Of a DNA stretch of 64,000 nt, positions 53,468 to 63,033 are shown piece after piece. The stretch lies in assembly GCF_008369445.1 (NCBI RefSeq), contig NZ_VTWH01000001.1:930001-994000 (forward strand), in the 5' to 3' direction. Under the pieces are notes generated by a model, which was not told the DNA's origin, did not search any database, and saw only the letters and a list, made by a program, of their open reading frames with translations. A program made the position numbers and the translations under genes. The stretch is from Aureimonas fodinaquatilis (GTDB lineage: Bacteria > Pseudomonadota > Alphaproteobacteria > Rhizobiales > Rhizobiaceae). Every line of letters starts with the position of its first letter. Position 1 is the first letter of the stretch.

Positions 53468-54373
53468 ATGAAAAAGGTTCGTAAGGCCGTTTTCCCCGTG
53501 GCCGGGCTTGGAACCCGGTTTCTTCCCGCAACCAAGGCAATTCCAAAGGAAATGCTGACAGTGGTGGATCGCCCGGTTATCCAGTATGTGGTGGATGAGG
53601 CCCGGCAGGCTGGAATTGAACATCTGATTTTTGTTACCGGCAGAAACAAAGGCGTTATCGAGGATTATTTCGACATTCAGGTCGAACTGGTCCACACGCT
53701 GACCGAGCGTGGCAAAACCGCCGAGCTGGATCTGCTGGATGATTTGCAGCCCAAGCCCGGTACTGCCAGCTTCACCCGCCAGCAAGCGCCACTGGGCCTT
53801 GGCCATGCGGTGTGGTGCGCCAGAGATCTGGTCGGGCCGGAGCCATTTGCCCTGCTGCTGCCCGACATGATCATGCAGTCGGAACGCGGCTGCCTTGCCA
53901 GCATGGTTGAGCTTTACGAGCAGACCGGCGGCAATGTTGTTTCCGTTGAGCAATGCGACCCGAATGAAACCAACAAATACGGTATTGTCGGGCGGGGAGC
54001 AGACATCGCCACCGGCTTTCAAATTCAGGGCATGGTTGAAAAGCCAAAGCCGGAAGAAGCTCCTTCCAATCTGTTCATTTCCGGCCGGTACATTCTGCAG
54101 CCGGAAATTTTCGACATTCTTGCCACGCAGGAAAAGGGCGCTGGCAATGAAATTCAGCTAACCGATGGCATGCTGAAACTGGCAGACCAGCAGGATTTCT
54201 TCGGCTACCACTTCACCGGGCGCACATTTGACTGCGGTTCCAAGGACGGGTTCGTGCGTGCCAACGTGGCCTTTGCCTTGTGGCGGCAGGACATTCGCGG
54301 CAAAGTCTATGACGACTTGATTGAGTTGATCGAAAAGGTCGAACCTTCGGACACGCGCCGCGCCGCCGAATAA
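53468..54373 (+). CDS. galU: UTP-glucose-1-phosphate uridylyltransferase
   Basis: 301 residues from ATG 53468 ([20 protein letters not shown]), with GGAG about 11 bases upstream. Nucleotidyltransferase landmarks are [61 protein letters not shown], and the C-terminal [19 protein letters not shown]. It makes UDP-glucose for exopolysaccharide, lipopolysaccharide and cyclic glucans. It is transcribed alone behind the promoter and palindrome at 53295-53347. Confidence 0.96.
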   Translation: MKKVRKAVFPVAGLGTRFLPATKAIPKEMLTVVDRPVIQYVVDEARQAGIEHLIFVTGRNKGVIEDYFDIQVELVHTLTERGKTAELDLLDDLQPKPGTASFTRQQAPLGLGHAVWCARDLVGPEPFALLLPDMIMQSERGCLASMVELYEQTGGNVVSVEQCDPNETNKYGIVGRGADIATGFQIQGMVEKPKPEEAPSNLFISGRYILQPEIFDILATQEKGAGNEIQLTDGMLKLADQQDFFGYHFTGRTFDCGSKDGFVRANVAFALWRQDIRGKVYDDLIELIEKVEPSDTRRAAE

Positions 54374-54391
54374 TTCCCGTTCAAAAATAAT

Positions 54392-54438
54392 GGTTGAGAG
54401 CATTTTCGCCGTAATAAACCGCGTCAGTGCTCTCAACC
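54392..54438. terminator. Hairpin between converging galU and opine-dehydrogenase-type gene
   Basis: GGTTGAGAGCA (54392-54402) and TGCTCTCAACC (54428-54438) are perfect 11-bp arms with a 25-base loop. It has no T-run. It includes the stop codon of the minus-strand gene, and may be a bidirectional terminator or a short intergenic repeat. Confidence 0.55.
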
Positions 54439-55500
54439 CGCGCAACGGGATATGATGCTTTCCACACTGTCATCGCCAGCAAATATTGTGTCGATGATAC
54501 GATTGGACTCCCGGATCGGTCGCTGGGTCATCACTTCAAGCAAGGTGATGGCAGATGTCATGACCGGGCAATTCAGTCCGGCACACGCGGCAAGGCGCTC
54601 CAGAAAAACCAGCCCATACGGCATGTCTTCAAACAGATAGCGATGATCAAGCGCCCTTGGGCCCTGTGTGCGTGAGCCGCCTTCAAATATCTCTCGCACC
54701 ATCCGGGGCAGTGGCGCATCCGTAACATTGTAGGATAAGGCGTAATGCTGCTGCAATGAGCGCGGAGCAGCTCCGAATGCGGACGCAATTGCCAGCCGCT
54801 CAACATCGAGATTCTCAGCGATGTTGATGCCACTGCGCGTGAAATGCTCGAACAGCAGCCAGGTTTCCTGACGGTCAATTCGGCTGAAATTGCCGATTAT
54901 CTGACCGGCGTGAGCAATCGGATTGATGTTTGACAGGCAGGCATCAAGAACGGAGCGCGCACAGCCAATTTCAATGTCGAACAGATCTGCACAAAGGCGG
55001 GCGGCTTGTTCGGTTTGACAGGATGGAATGGCAGCCACGTCAAATTTTTTGCGGATGAACGGGATATGCAGCACGCCTTTCTTTTGGAAATGCGCGGCGA
55101 GGAGGGTTGTGCCCCAGGCAATAATTGTTGGTGTCTGGCCGTGCGATTGCGCCATTTCCCTTAACCAAAGCGGTGCAAGAGACAAAGCTCCGCTGAAAAT
55201 GACTTTTATATGTGAGGGCAGGTGGCGGGCCAGATCCGGCAGAACATCAGCGTAAGCGGTGGCAGGCAACGCGATGAAAACAACATCGTAGCCTGACAAA
55301 TCTGCCAGTTGCGAAATTGTGTGAAGACGAAAGTTTCCCTCCACCGCCCCGGTTGTCGTCAGCGGCACGGCCCCATTCTGCTGCGCTTCATGCTGGCTGT
55401 AGCTTTGAGACCAGACTCCGACAAAATGGCCTTTCTGCATCAGATACGCGGCTGTGGCGCTGCCGATTGCCCCTGCACCTACTATAGCTACTTTTAGCAC
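54433..55500 (-). CDS. Opine dehydrogenase family protein (octopine/nopaline type)
   Basis: 355 residues. The N-terminal Rossmann fold is LKVAIVGAGAIGSATAAYLM. The C-terminal half has the opine dehydrogenase features NINPIAHAGQIIGN (catalytic His region) and RYLFEDMPYGLVFLERLAACAGL followed by TSAITLLEVM. These enzymes reductively condense an amino acid with a 2-oxoacid, or run the reverse reaction. It is divergent from a family-5 ABC binding protein, with a LysR gene in the cluster, suggesting opine-like compounds are imported and oxidised. A ketopantoate-reductase-like annotation is the main alternative, but the His region and C-terminus favour the opine family. Confidence 0.82.
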   Translation of the reverse strand: MLKVAIVGAGAIGSATAAYLMQKGHFVGVWSQSYSQHEAQQNGAVPLTTTGAVEGNFRLHTISQLADLSGYDVVFIALPATAYADVLPDLARHLPSHIKVIFSGALSLAPLWLREMAQSHGQTPTIIAWGTTLLAAHFQKKGVLHIPFIRKKFDVAAIPSCQTEQAARLCADLFDIEIGCARSVLDACLSNINPIAHAGQIIGNFSRIDRQETWLLFEHFTRSGINIAENLDVERLAIASAFGAAPRSLQQHYALSYNVTDAPLPRMVREIFEGGSRTQGPRALDHRYLFEDMPYGLVFLERLAACAGLNCPVMTSAITLLEVMTQRPIRESNRIIDTIFAGDDSVESIISRCAG

Positions 55501-55591
55501 ACGTATATCCAGACCTTATAATCAACTGCCAATTACATCGGAATTAGGCATCAAACTGGATCAAGTCAAATAGCTTTAATAATAAAAATGC

Positions 55592-55610
55592 GTATAACTT
55601 TTACGAATAC
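55592..55610. promoter_or_regulatory. LysR-type box between the opine-type gene and the binding protein
   Basis: GTAT-N11-ATAC with T-N11-A symmetry (55592-55595 and 55607-55610) in an A+T-rich divergent intergenic region, the classic LysR site form. The LysR gene lies 1.7 kb downstream in the same cluster. Confidence 0.55.
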
Positions 55611-55693
55611 ATCGTTCAACAAAAGTAATTTGACCGCAAGCCGGCTTGTGAAATATGATTTATTTAGGAAAACTTTGTGAGGAATTCGGAACT

Positions 55694-57256
55694 ATGGCAA
55701 TATTTAACAAGGCCATTGCTGCGTCATTGCTATCTATATTGGCTGCAACCGCAGTTGTTGGCCCGGCTGCTGCGCAGGATGCTGTTCTGCGTGTCAGCCC
55801 CAATGGCGTCGATATTGCCACGCTTGACCCGCACCGCGCGGTTTCCACGACCGACAAGGCCCCTGTCGCATGGATGTTTAATGGTCTGGTGCGTTTCTTG
55901 CCGGGCAGCGCTGACCCTAACACCCTGGAACCTGATCTGGCTGAAAGCTGGGAAGTTTCAGAAGATGGCCTGACCTGGACATTCAAGCTGCGCCAGGGCG
56001 TAAAATTTCATGGTGAATGGGGTGAGCTGACGGCGGATGATGTGGTCTATTCCATCCAGCGCGCTTCGAGCCCGGAAACATCCTCATTTTCCGCAACATT
56101 TGCCAATGTTGACGAGGTGAGCAAGGTTGACGATTACACCGTCGCGTTTCAACTGAACCATCCTGACGCCGCATTCATCAACATGCTCGCCAATTTTCAG
56201 GGCGGCAACATTGTCAGCAAACGCGCTGCCGAAGAACTCGGCGCGAATTTTGCCAACCAGCCGGTCGGAACCGGGCCGTTCATGTTTGACACGCATGTGA
56301 CCCAGCAGAAAGTGACTCTGGTTGCCAACGAAGCGTATTTCCGTGGCGCGCCGAAGATCGATCGCATCGATTATCTGTTCATACCTTCTGATAGCAGCCG
56401 CGAACTGGCCTACAATTCGGGTGAACTCGACATTTTCTACGCTCGCCGGGATCAGGTCTGGATCGACATGGCGCGACAGAGCGGCAATATGACGATTGAT
56501 GTATTTTCGCCAGGCGAGTATCGACTGCTGCATGTCAATCGCACCATCGCGCCGCTGGACGATGTGAGGGTGCGTCAGGCAGTGGCGCATGCCATTAACA
56601 CCAAGGATATCGAACTGTTTGTTGGCTCCGACATCGGGCCGGCGGGCTGCTCCGTCATTCCTTCCAACTATCTTGGGGAAGATTGCTCTTACGGCGCATA
56701 TGAATATGACGTCGAGCTTGCAAAGAGCCTTCTGGCAGAAGCGGGTCATCCCAACGGGATAGCCATTTCAATGGTCAGCTCGAACATTTCAGCGCATTTG
56801 CCTGTGGTTGAAATTCTTCAGGCGCAACTGGCGCAGGCAGGCATCACGCTTAACATCAACGTTGTGGACCATCCGACCTATCACGAGCAGATTCGCAAGA
56901 ATGTGAGTGGAATGGTGTTCTATGGTGCGGCACGCTTTCCGGTGGCAGACACCTATCTGACTGAGTTCTTCAATTCGCCGGCAAGTGTTGGCCAGCCAAC
57001 CGCAATCGCCAATTTTTCACATTGCGATGTTGCTGACGAACAGATTGCCGCCGCCAAGCACGAAGCGGACAGGGACCGGCAGATTGAGCTCTGGGCAGAA
57101 GCCCAGCGCCTGATTCATGAAGATGTCTGTGCGGTGCCAATCAATGACATGTTGCAGGTCTGGGGCCGCAACGAAGGCGTCGATTACGGCTATGAGCTGA
57201 TCGGCGCTTTGAACCTGGCTCCTCCCGTTACAGAGCGGACAACGCTGACCCGTTAG
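55694..57256 (+). CDS. ABC transporter substrate-binding protein, family 5 (peptide/opine type)
   Basis: 520 residues from ATG 55694 (MAIFNKAIAASLLSILAATA), with GAGGAA nine bases upstream; the signal peptide ends at GPAAAQ. SBP_bac_5 features are ATLDPHRAVSTTDKAPVAWM, TWTFKLRQGVKFHGEWGELT with ADDVVYSIQRA, EFFNSPASVG and VCAVPINDMLQVWGRNEGVD. It is the first gene of an importer whose permeases and double ATPase follow after the reverse-strand LysR gene. Opine import is suggested only by the neighbour. Confidence 0.9.
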   Translation: MAIFNKAIAASLLSILAATAVVGPAAAQDAVLRVSPNGVDIATLDPHRAVSTTDKAPVAWMFNGLVRFLPGSADPNTLEPDLAESWEVSEDGLTWTFKLRQGVKFHGEWGELTADDVVYSIQRASSPETSSFSATFANVDEVSKVDDYTVAFQLNHPDAAFINMLANFQGGNIVSKRAAEELGANFANQPVGTGPFMFDTHVTQQKVTLVANEAYFRGAPKIDRIDYLFIPSDSSRELAYNSGELDIFYARRDQVWIDMARQSGNMTIDVFSPGEYRLLHVNRTIAPLDDVRVRQAVAHAINTKDIELFVGSDIGPAGCSVIPSNYLGEDCSYGAYEYDVELAKSLLAEAGHPNGIAISMVSSNISAHLPVVEILQAQLAQAGITLNINVVDHPTYHEQIRKNVSGMVFYGAARFPVADTYLTEFFNSPASVGQPTAIANFSHCDVADEQIAAAKHEADRDRQIELWAEAQRLIHEDVCAVPINDMLQVWGRNEGVDYGYELIGALNLAPPVTERTTLTR

Positions 57257-57264
57257 AGCGATTT

Positions 57265-57284
57265 GGGTGATCATCAGATCACCC
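57265..57284. terminator. Hairpin between converging binding-protein and LysR genes
   Basis: GGGTGATC-ATCA-GATCACCC is a perfect 8-bp stem, extended by outer GAGCGATT/AATGCTC pairing. It lies 8 bases after one stop and 7 before the other, and probably ends both transcripts. Confidence 0.7.
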
Positions 57285-57291
57285 GCAATGC

Positions 57292-58227
57292 TCAGAACGA
57301 GGCTGTCAGGCCCATCCTTGCCAACATGGTGGCGGCAGTGAAGCGCGTGGCTTCAAGATAAGCATCCACAAGGCGCTGCCCGGCAGCGCCTTGTAAAGTG
57401 CACAGCTTCAGGTCCGACTGAATGTCCGGCTTGAATGGGCGTATGGCCAGCCGGTCCCGTTGGGAATAGGCAAACAACGGATCCAGAATGGAAATACCCA
57501 TGCCGTCGGCCACCATTTCACTCACAGCCTGAGCCAGATTGGCATCGATAATGCTGTTGGGCGTTACACCTGCCTCGGAAAGGACCGCATCGATTTTCTG
57601 GCGCGTGCGGTTTTCGCTCGAAAAGGAGATGAACGGTTCGCCGGCAATGTCCTGCGGTGTAATTTCCGCCCGTTCTGCAAGCGGGTGGTCCAGCGGCACA
57701 ATACAGACCAGATTTCCCGCTCCCAGCGGCTCGGCCTTGATCAGCGGATGCTCGATAACGCTGTTGATAATGCCGACGTCTGTCTGTTTCGAAAGCAGCC
57801 AGTCAACAATGAACTGTGAGCTGCGCCCGGTTATCGAAACGTGCGCTCCACCATGCAACTTCAGGAAATGCCCGGTGACGCGGCTGATGAACAAACCGGA
57901 AAAGGCAGGCAGAACACCGATCGATATCTGGCCACGCTCGGCTCGCTTGATCAGATCCACTGCACGCTCGATCTGTTTAACACCGGCAAAAATCCGCTCG
58001 ACCTCCTGATAGAGACGCAAACCGTGCGCCGAAGGAACCAGTCTTCCGCGGACCCGGTCGAAGAGTTGCAATTCGGTGTCGTTTTCAAGGTGAGCGAGAA
58101 GTTTGCTGACCGCAGGCTGCGAAATCAGCAGCGCCTCTGCGGCCTGGCTGACCGTTCCAGTCTCGATAACGGCTTTCAAAGCCTCAATCTGGCGAAGGTG
58201 GATAGAACGCTTCATTCCATAACCCAT
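57292..58227 (-). CDS. LysR family transcriptional regulator of the opine-type cluster
   Basis: 311 residues; ATG 58215 (MKRSIHLRQIEALKAVIETG) is an equally good start. The helix-turn-helix is ALKAVIETGTVSQAAEALLISQPAVSKLLAHLE, followed by a LysR effector domain (GQISIGVLPAFSGLFISRV, IDANLAQAVSEMVADGMGISI). Its place inside the transport operon on the opposite strand, and the GTAT-N11-ATAC site before the binding-protein gene, suggest it is the local activator. OccR/NocR of opine systems belong to the same family. Confidence 0.9.
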   Translation of the reverse strand: MGYGMKRSIHLRQIEALKAVIETGTVSQAAEALLISQPAVSKLLAHLENDTELQLFDRVRGRLVPSAHGLRLYQEVERIFAGVKQIERAVDLIKRAERGQISIGVLPAFSGLFISRVTGHFLKLHGGAHVSITGRSSQFIVDWLLSKQTDVGIINSVIEHPLIKAEPLGAGNLVCIVPLDHPLAERAEITPQDIAGEPFISFSSENRTRQKIDAVLSEAGVTPNSIIDANLAQAVSEMVADGMGISILDPLFAYSQRDRLAIRPFKPDIQSDLKLCTLQGAAGQRLVDAYLEATRFTAATMLARMGLTASF

Positions 58228-58352
58228 ACGAATACTGTGGCGACTATTTCTAATTTGACGTTCTTAACTCTACAACCTAGCGTTTACAACAGGCATAGAT
58301 TGCCGCCGTCCTCTGACAACCGGCATATTTGGAATAAAATGAGAACAGATTC

Positions 58353-59294
58353 ATGTTGAGTTTCGCAATTAGAAGGCTGGCTCTGGCCGTGCCCACTTTG
58401 CTTGTCATGCTGACGGCGATTTTTATTCTGGTGCGGTTGGTGCCGGGCGACGCGGCGGTGGTTATTCTTGGCGACCAGGCAACGGAGGTTTCACTCCAGG
58501 CGCTGCGCAAGGAACTTGGTCTCGATCAGCCGATGTTTGTCCAATACATCAACTTTCTGGGTGATGTGTTGACCGGCAATCTCGGCAACTCGCTCAATAC
58601 CGGGCGATCGGTTATTTCCGAAGTGCTGCTGGTTCTGCCAATGACCATAGAGTTGACAATTGCCGCCGTGATCATCGGTGTCACCTTCGGTCTTCCACTG
58701 GGAACGCTTGCCGCTGTTTATCGCAATAAGTGGTTTGACTATGTCGGACGCCTGGTTTCGCTGATCGGCTTGTCCTTCCCCGCATTCGTGTCCGGCATTC
58801 TGCTGCTTCTGGTGTTTGCCATTCAACTTCGCTGGCTGCCGGTCATCAGCAGTGGCGGTGGTGGCAGTTTCACCGAGCGTTTATACGGCCTTATCCTGCC
58901 CGCAATGAACCTGGGCCTGATCATGATGGCCTATGTGATGCGCGTAACGCGTTCGTCTGTGCTGGACGTGGTGGGCGAAGACTATATCCGCACCGCCAAG
59001 GCCAAGGGCGTGCGGCCGTTTCCGCTTCTGATGAAGCACACGCTGCGCAATGCGCTGATACCGATCGTCACCATTATCGGCCTGTACTTCGGAACGCTGA
59101 TAGGAAATTCCGTCCTGACCGAAATTGTCTTCAACCGGCCTGGACTGGGCCGCCTGATACTGGGCGCCCTTAACACACGCGATTACACCCTCCTGCAGGG
59201 TTTGATGATCGTCTTCGCCGCCTGTGTCGTCGTCGTCAATATCGTGACCGACCTGGCTTATGGCCTCATCGACCCGCGCGTAAGGTATAAATAA
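58353..59294 (+). CDS. ABC transporter permease (DppB-type)
   Basis: A 313-residue BPD_transp_1 permease. It has the LSFAIRRLALAVPTLLVMLT leader helix, VRLVPGDAAVVILGDQA, LGLDQPMFVQYINFLGDVL with GNLGNSLNTGRSV, EDYIRTAKAKGVRPFPLLMK (ATPase-contact loop) and the LIDPRVRYK end. Its stop overlaps the next permease start by one base. With the next gene it forms the channel for the substrate bound by the protein encoded at 55.7 kb. Confidence 0.93.
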   Translation: MLSFAIRRLALAVPTLLVMLTAIFILVRLVPGDAAVVILGDQATEVSLQALRKELGLDQPMFVQYINFLGDVLTGNLGNSLNTGRSVISEVLLVLPMTIELTIAAVIIGVTFGLPLGTLAAVYRNKWFDYVGRLVSLIGLSFPAFVSGILLLLVFAIQLRWLPVISSGGGGSFTERLYGLILPAMNLGLIMMAYVMRVTRSSVLDVVGEDYIRTAKAKGVRPFPLLMKHTLRNALIPIVTIIGLYFGTLIGNSVLTEIVFNRPGLGRLILGALNTRDYTLLQGLMIVFAACVVVVNIVTDLAYGLIDPRVRYK

Positions 59295-60166
59295 TGTCCG
59301 TTTCTGCTACACCCGACGTGGCGCCGGTCCGCTCGTCCGGAATCCTGCTCGCATTTCGCAAGAACAAGTTGTCCTGGCTCGGGCTTGGGCTTCTGCTGAT
59401 CATCGTTTTCGCAGCGGTGTTCGCTCCTCTGGTTGCTCCCTTCGACCCGCTGCAGCAAAACATCATCATGCGATTGAAGCCGCCATCTGCCGAACATTGG
59501 ATGGGCACTGACAGTTATGGCCGGGATGTTTTCTCCCGCCTGGTTTACGGTGCGCGCATTTCGCTGATCGTCGGTTTCTTCGCCATTCTCATTGCCATGG
59601 TTATTGGCAGCGCAATCGGCATTCTGTCAGGCTATATCGGCGGCCTGTTTGATCAGATTGTCATGGGCGTCCTGGATGTGATGCTGTCTTTCCCAACCCT
59701 TCTGCTTGGACTGATGGTTGCTGCAATGCTGGGCGCAAGCCTCGAAAATCTCATCATTGCCATTGCCATCACCGAAATTGCGCCTTTTGCCCGTATCGCA
59801 CGTGCGCCGACCATCTCGCTGAAAAGCCGGGATTTTGTTGAAGCGGGCAGGGCACTCGGTTTCAGCCGCCTGCGTCTGATGAGCCTGCACATTTTCCCGA
59901 ATATGGTTGGCACGGTGATTGTCATGAGCTCGCTGTGGATGGCTGCTGCCATTCGCACCGAGGCTTCGCTGAGCTTCATTGGACTTGGCGTTCCTCCGCC
60001 AGTCGCAACCTGGGGTGGCATGATCCGCGACGGGTTCGAAACACTCCTTTACGCCTGGTGGCTGCCGGTGTTTCCAAGTCTTGCCATTCTGTTGACGGTT
60101 CTTGCCCTCAACCTGCTCGGCGATGCATTGCGAGATGCCGTCGATCCTAAACTTCGTTCCGAGTAG
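59294..60166 (+). CDS. ABC transporter permease (DppC-type)
   Basis: A 290-residue BPD_transp_1 permease with the DppC N-terminus (FRKNKLSWLGLGLLLIIVFA), HWMGTDSYGRDVFSRLVYGA, and the EAA loop SRDFVEAGRALGFSRLRLM. A conserved C-terminal segment, SLSFIGLGVPPPVATWGGMI, is followed by DALRDAVDPKLRSE. It sits between the DppB-type permease (1-base overlap) and the double ATPase (9-base gap). Confidence 0.93.
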   Translation: MSVSATPDVAPVRSSGILLAFRKNKLSWLGLGLLLIIVFAAVFAPLVAPFDPLQQNIIMRLKPPSAEHWMGTDSYGRDVFSRLVYGARISLIVGFFAILIAMVIGSAIGILSGYIGGLFDQIVMGVLDVMLSFPTLLLGLMVAAMLGASLENLIIAIAITEIAPFARIARAPTISLKSRDFVEAGRALGFSRLRLMSLHIFPNMVGTVIVMSSLWMAAAIRTEASLSFIGLGVPPPVATWGGMIRDGFETLLYAWWLPVFPSLAILLTVLALNLLGDALRDAVDPKLRSE

Positions 60167-60175
60167 GGGCCCCGC

Positions 60176-62008
60176 ATGACCGATTTTTCGAAACCCGAAG
60201 ATGTGCTGCGCGTGGACAATCTGCGCACGGAATTTCGCAGCGGCGGCGAATGGCGCGCGGCAGTTCGCGATGTATCGCTGACGCTGAGGGCCAATGAAAC
60301 ACTGGCGATTGTTGGCGAGTCGGGCAGCGGCAAAAGCGTTACCGCCTTGTCCACCTTGCGTCTGTTGCCATCTGTTGGCGCGCGCATTGCTGCCGGAAGC
60401 ATCATGTTCAATGGGCGCGACCTGCTTTCACTGTCCGAAACGGAAATGGCAAACATACGCGGCAACGAGATCGCGATGATTTTTCAGGAGCCGATGACAT
60501 CCCTGAACCCGACCATGAAAGTGGGTGACCAGGTGGCTGAAGTCGTGCGTATTCACCGCGGACTTTCACGCAGTGATGCCCGCCGCGAAGCACTGCGCAT
60601 GTTTGAAAAGGTGCGCATTCCATCTGCTGCCGCGCGGCTTGAAGATTATCCGCACCAGTTTTCCGGCGGCATGCGGCAGCGGGTGATGATTGCCATCGCG
60701 CTTGCCTGCAAGCCGAAACTGCTGATCGCAGATGAGCCGACCACTGCGCTGGATGTCACCATTCAGGCGCAGATTCTGGAGCTCATCAAAGAGTTGCAGG
60801 ATGAAGAAGGCATGGCAGTCATGTTCATCACCCACGATATGGGCGTGGTGGCTGAAGTCGCGGATCGTACCGTTGTCATGTACAATGGCGAGGCCGTGGA
60901 ACAGGGAGAAACCGCCCGTATCTTCGCCAGTCCGCAGCATCCATATACACGCTCGCTGCTTGCCGCAGTGCCAAAGCTGGGCGAACTTGGCGCCCGGGTT
61001 CTGCCAATGCGCTTTCCCGTGGTGGACAAGACCACAGGCAAAGTGCTGCCTCTGCCTGAAACACCCGACACTGTTGCGCGAGGCGCCGAACCCGTGCTGC
61101 AAGTGCGCAACCTTGTTACACGGTTTGACATCCACAAAGGCTTTTTCGGTGGGCTGAGCGGCAGGGTGCACGCCGTGGAAGACATTTCGTTTGATTTGTA
61201 CGGGGGCGAAACATTGTCCCTGGTGGGCGAATCCGGCTGCGGCAAATCAACAACCGGCCGCGCGCTGATGCGTTTGACGGAACCAACCTCCGGGTCCGTC
61301 ATGGTAGACGGTCAGGACATGGCAACGCTTGGAGCAGCCAAGCTTCATGACATGCGCCGTTACATGCAGATGATTTTTCAGGATCCTGCATCCAGCCTCA
61401 ACCCGCGCATGACAATAGGCGCGGCGATTGCCGAGCCATTTCTGGTGCACAAACTTGGCAGCCGGAAAGATGCAGATGACAAAGTGGCGCGTCTTCTGGA
61501 GCGTGTCGGCCTGCGCCCGGATTTCGCCAACCGCTATCCGCATGAGTTTTCCGGCGGCCAGCGCCAGCGCATCAGCATTGCCAGAGCATTGATGCTGGAT
61601 CCAAAGCTGATCATCGCCGATGAATCTGTGTCGGCGCTGGATGTGTCGGTCAAGGCGCAAGTGATCAATCTGCTGCTTGATCTTCAGGAAAGCCTGAATC
61701 TCGCTTACCTGTTCATCTCGCATGATATGGCTGTTGTCGAACGCGTCAGCCACCGCGTTGCCGTGATGCATCTGGGTGAGATTGTGGAAATCGGGCCGCG
61801 CGCAGCGATTTTCGGCAATCCTCAGCACCCTTATACACGTAAGCTGATTGAAGCTGTGCCCGTTGCTGATCCATCTTTCCGACGAGTGCGGCGCGGAGTT
61901 TCAAACGACGAGATCAAAAGCCCGGTGCGCTCTCTCGACTATTTCGCGCCACCCCGGTTTTATGAGGATGTCGGCGGTGGCCATCTGGTACAGCGCATGA
62001 CTGGCTAG
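60176..62008 (+). CDS. ABC transporter, fused double ATPase (GsiA-like)
   Basis: A 610-residue protein with two ABC cassettes. The first has [27 protein letters not shown] and [13 protein letters not shown]. The second has [29 protein letters not shown] and [13 protein letters not shown]. Oligopeptide-family tails HPYTRSLL and HPYTRKLI follow each cassette. It energises the two preceding permeases. It is a paralogue of the yejF-type gene at the window start but with a different permease set. Confidence 0.93.
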   Translation: MTDFSKPEDVLRVDNLRTEFRSGGEWRAAVRDVSLTLRANETLAIVGESGSGKSVTALSTLRLLPSVGARIAAGSIMFNGRDLLSLSETEMANIRGNEIAMIFQEPMTSLNPTMKVGDQVAEVVRIHRGLSRSDARREALRMFEKVRIPSAAARLEDYPHQFSGGMRQRVMIAIALACKPKLLIADEPTTALDVTIQAQILELIKELQDEEGMAVMFITHDMGVVAEVADRTVVMYNGEAVEQGETARIFASPQHPYTRSLLAAVPKLGELGARVLPMRFPVVDKTTGKVLPLPETPDTVARGAEPVLQVRNLVTRFDIHKGFFGGLSGRVHAVEDISFDLYGGETLSLVGESGCGKSTTGRALMRLTEPTSGSVMVDGQDMATLGAAKLHDMRRYMQMIFQDPASSLNPRMTIGAAIAEPFLVHKLGSRKDADDKVARLLERVGLRPDFANRYPHEFSGGQRQRISIARALMLDPKLIIADESVSALDVSVKAQVINLLLDLQESLNLAYLFISHDMAVVERVSHRVAVMHLGEIVEIGPRAAIFGNPQHPYTRKLIEAVPVADPSFRRVRRGVSNDEIKSPVRSLDYFAPPRFYEDVGGGHLVQRMTG

Positions 62009-62023
62009 AGCATTTTGGTTTTA

Positions 62024-62047
62024 GCGGCTTGTTTTGCCGCAAAACAA
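62024..62047. terminator. Hairpin between converging double ATPase and cupin genes
   Basis: TTGTTTT-GCCGC-AAAACAA, overlapping GCGGC-N7-GCCGC, is about 20 bases after the ATPase stop. It is preceded by AGAGCATTTTGG, an intergenic phrase also seen near 54397. Confidence 0.5.
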
Positions 62048-62063
62048 ACAGACATGCGCCTGT

Positions 62064-62549
62064 CTATTTCTGGCCCATAACCGGGTTGGTTATCGACGCC
62101 AGATCAACCAGGTTCGGCTGCATGCCCTTGTTCTTGAACAGGCGTTTGCCCACCGCCGGGTAATCCACCACATCGTGGTCCAGCCTGTTGCCAGCTACCA
62201 GGCAGCGAAGCATCGTCGCGCCGCTGTTGCGAATGCAATGCGCCGGACCGCCAGCCGGCAGGCCGATAAAGTCGCCTGCTTTCACCGGAAATTCTTCATC
62301 GCCAATGGTAACGATTGCCTCGCCATCCAGCACGAACACACACTCATCTTCAAAATGATGCATATGCGGTTCGCTTGGAGCCTTGCCCGGCTCTACCTCA
62401 ATCAGGTGGAACCCCAGCCTTGTCAGTCCAACCATGTCACCCAGCGATCTGTTGATCCGCTGCGCCTCGGCGTTGACAAAATGGGTCTTCTGCAAGCCTG
62501 GAGAACCGGATATTTCCTCAGACGACAGAATATGTTTGCGTGCGCTCAT
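62064..62549 (-). CDS. Cupin domain protein
   Basis: 161 residues forming a single cupin barrel. Motif 1 is EPHMHHFEDECVFVLDGEAIVTIG with HxH-type metal ligands and Glu; motif 2 is AGDFIGLPAGGPAHCIRNSG with the second-half His. DHDVVDYPAVGKRLFKNKGM with PNLVDL near the end is typical of small alphaproteobacterial cupins of unknown substrate. It converges on the opine-type transporter, so a link is not implied. Confidence 0.85.
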   Translation of the reverse strand: MSARKHILSSEEISGSPGLQKTHFVNAEAQRINRSLGDMVGLTRLGFHLIEVEPGKAPSEPHMHHFEDECVFVLDGEAIVTIGDEEFPVKAGDFIGLPAGGPAHCIRNSGATMLRCLVAGNRLDHDVVDYPAVGKRLFKNKGMQPNLVDLASITNPVMGQK

Positions 62550-62562
62550 CCGGGTTTTGCTT

Positions 62563-63027
62563 TCAGACTAACTGGTCACTGGAGCGGGTGGGGGAAGCCG
62601 GAACAACGTGGAGCAGTGAACCGCTTGCGCCCTCAATCAACACCGCTGTACCCTCCGGCATGTCCGGCCCTTCTGCATTCCACCAGCTGTCTTCCAGTTT
62701 TACCCGGCCGCGACCGTTGACAAGGGCCTGTGACACCACCGCACGCCGACCAATCAACCGCTGTGTCGGACGGTTTACATCGCCTTCGCCAACATCTGGC
62801 TTTGTGCCGTACCAGCGATAGCCGATCAACGCCGCCGCAAATGACACGATGGCGAAGCCGGCTATCTGGCTGACCCAGCTGAGTGCCGGAAAGAACAGCA
62901 GATTTGCGCCAATGGCCACCGCTCCGATGCCGAAAAACAGAAGGTAAACGCCGGGCAGAAACATTTCTGCCGCCAGAAGCACAAACCCTGCAATCAACCA
63001 TCCGGTGCTGGTGAAAAAGGCGGCCAT
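62563..63027 (-). CDS. NfeD family protein
   Basis: 154 residues: N-terminal helices (TGWLIAGFVLLAAEMFLPGV, YLLFFGIGAVAIGANLLFF, IAGFAIVSFAAALIGYRWYG) followed by the OB-fold NfeD domain (about 85-145: RLIGRRAVVSQALVNGRGRV, KLEDSWWNAEGPDMPEGTAV). NfeD proteins are encoded with SPFH/stomatin proteins and stabilise them in membrane microdomains. It follows the SPFH gene by 6 bases on the same strand. Confidence 0.92.
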   Translation of the reverse strand: MAAFFTSTGWLIAGFVLLAAEMFLPGVYLLFFGIGAVAIGANLLFFPALSWVSQIAGFAIVSFAAALIGYRWYGTKPDVGEGDVNRPTQRLIGRRAVVSQALVNGRGRVKLEDSWWNAEGPDMPEGTAVLIEGASGSLLHVVPASPTRSSDQLV

Positions 63028-63033
63028 TCAGTT

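Noticed and set aside
54433-55500. 2-dehydropantoate 2-reductase (panE)
   Set aside because: The N-terminal Rossmann fold fits, but NPIAHAGQIIGN and EDMPYGLVFLERLA with the longer C-terminus match the opine dehydrogenase family better.
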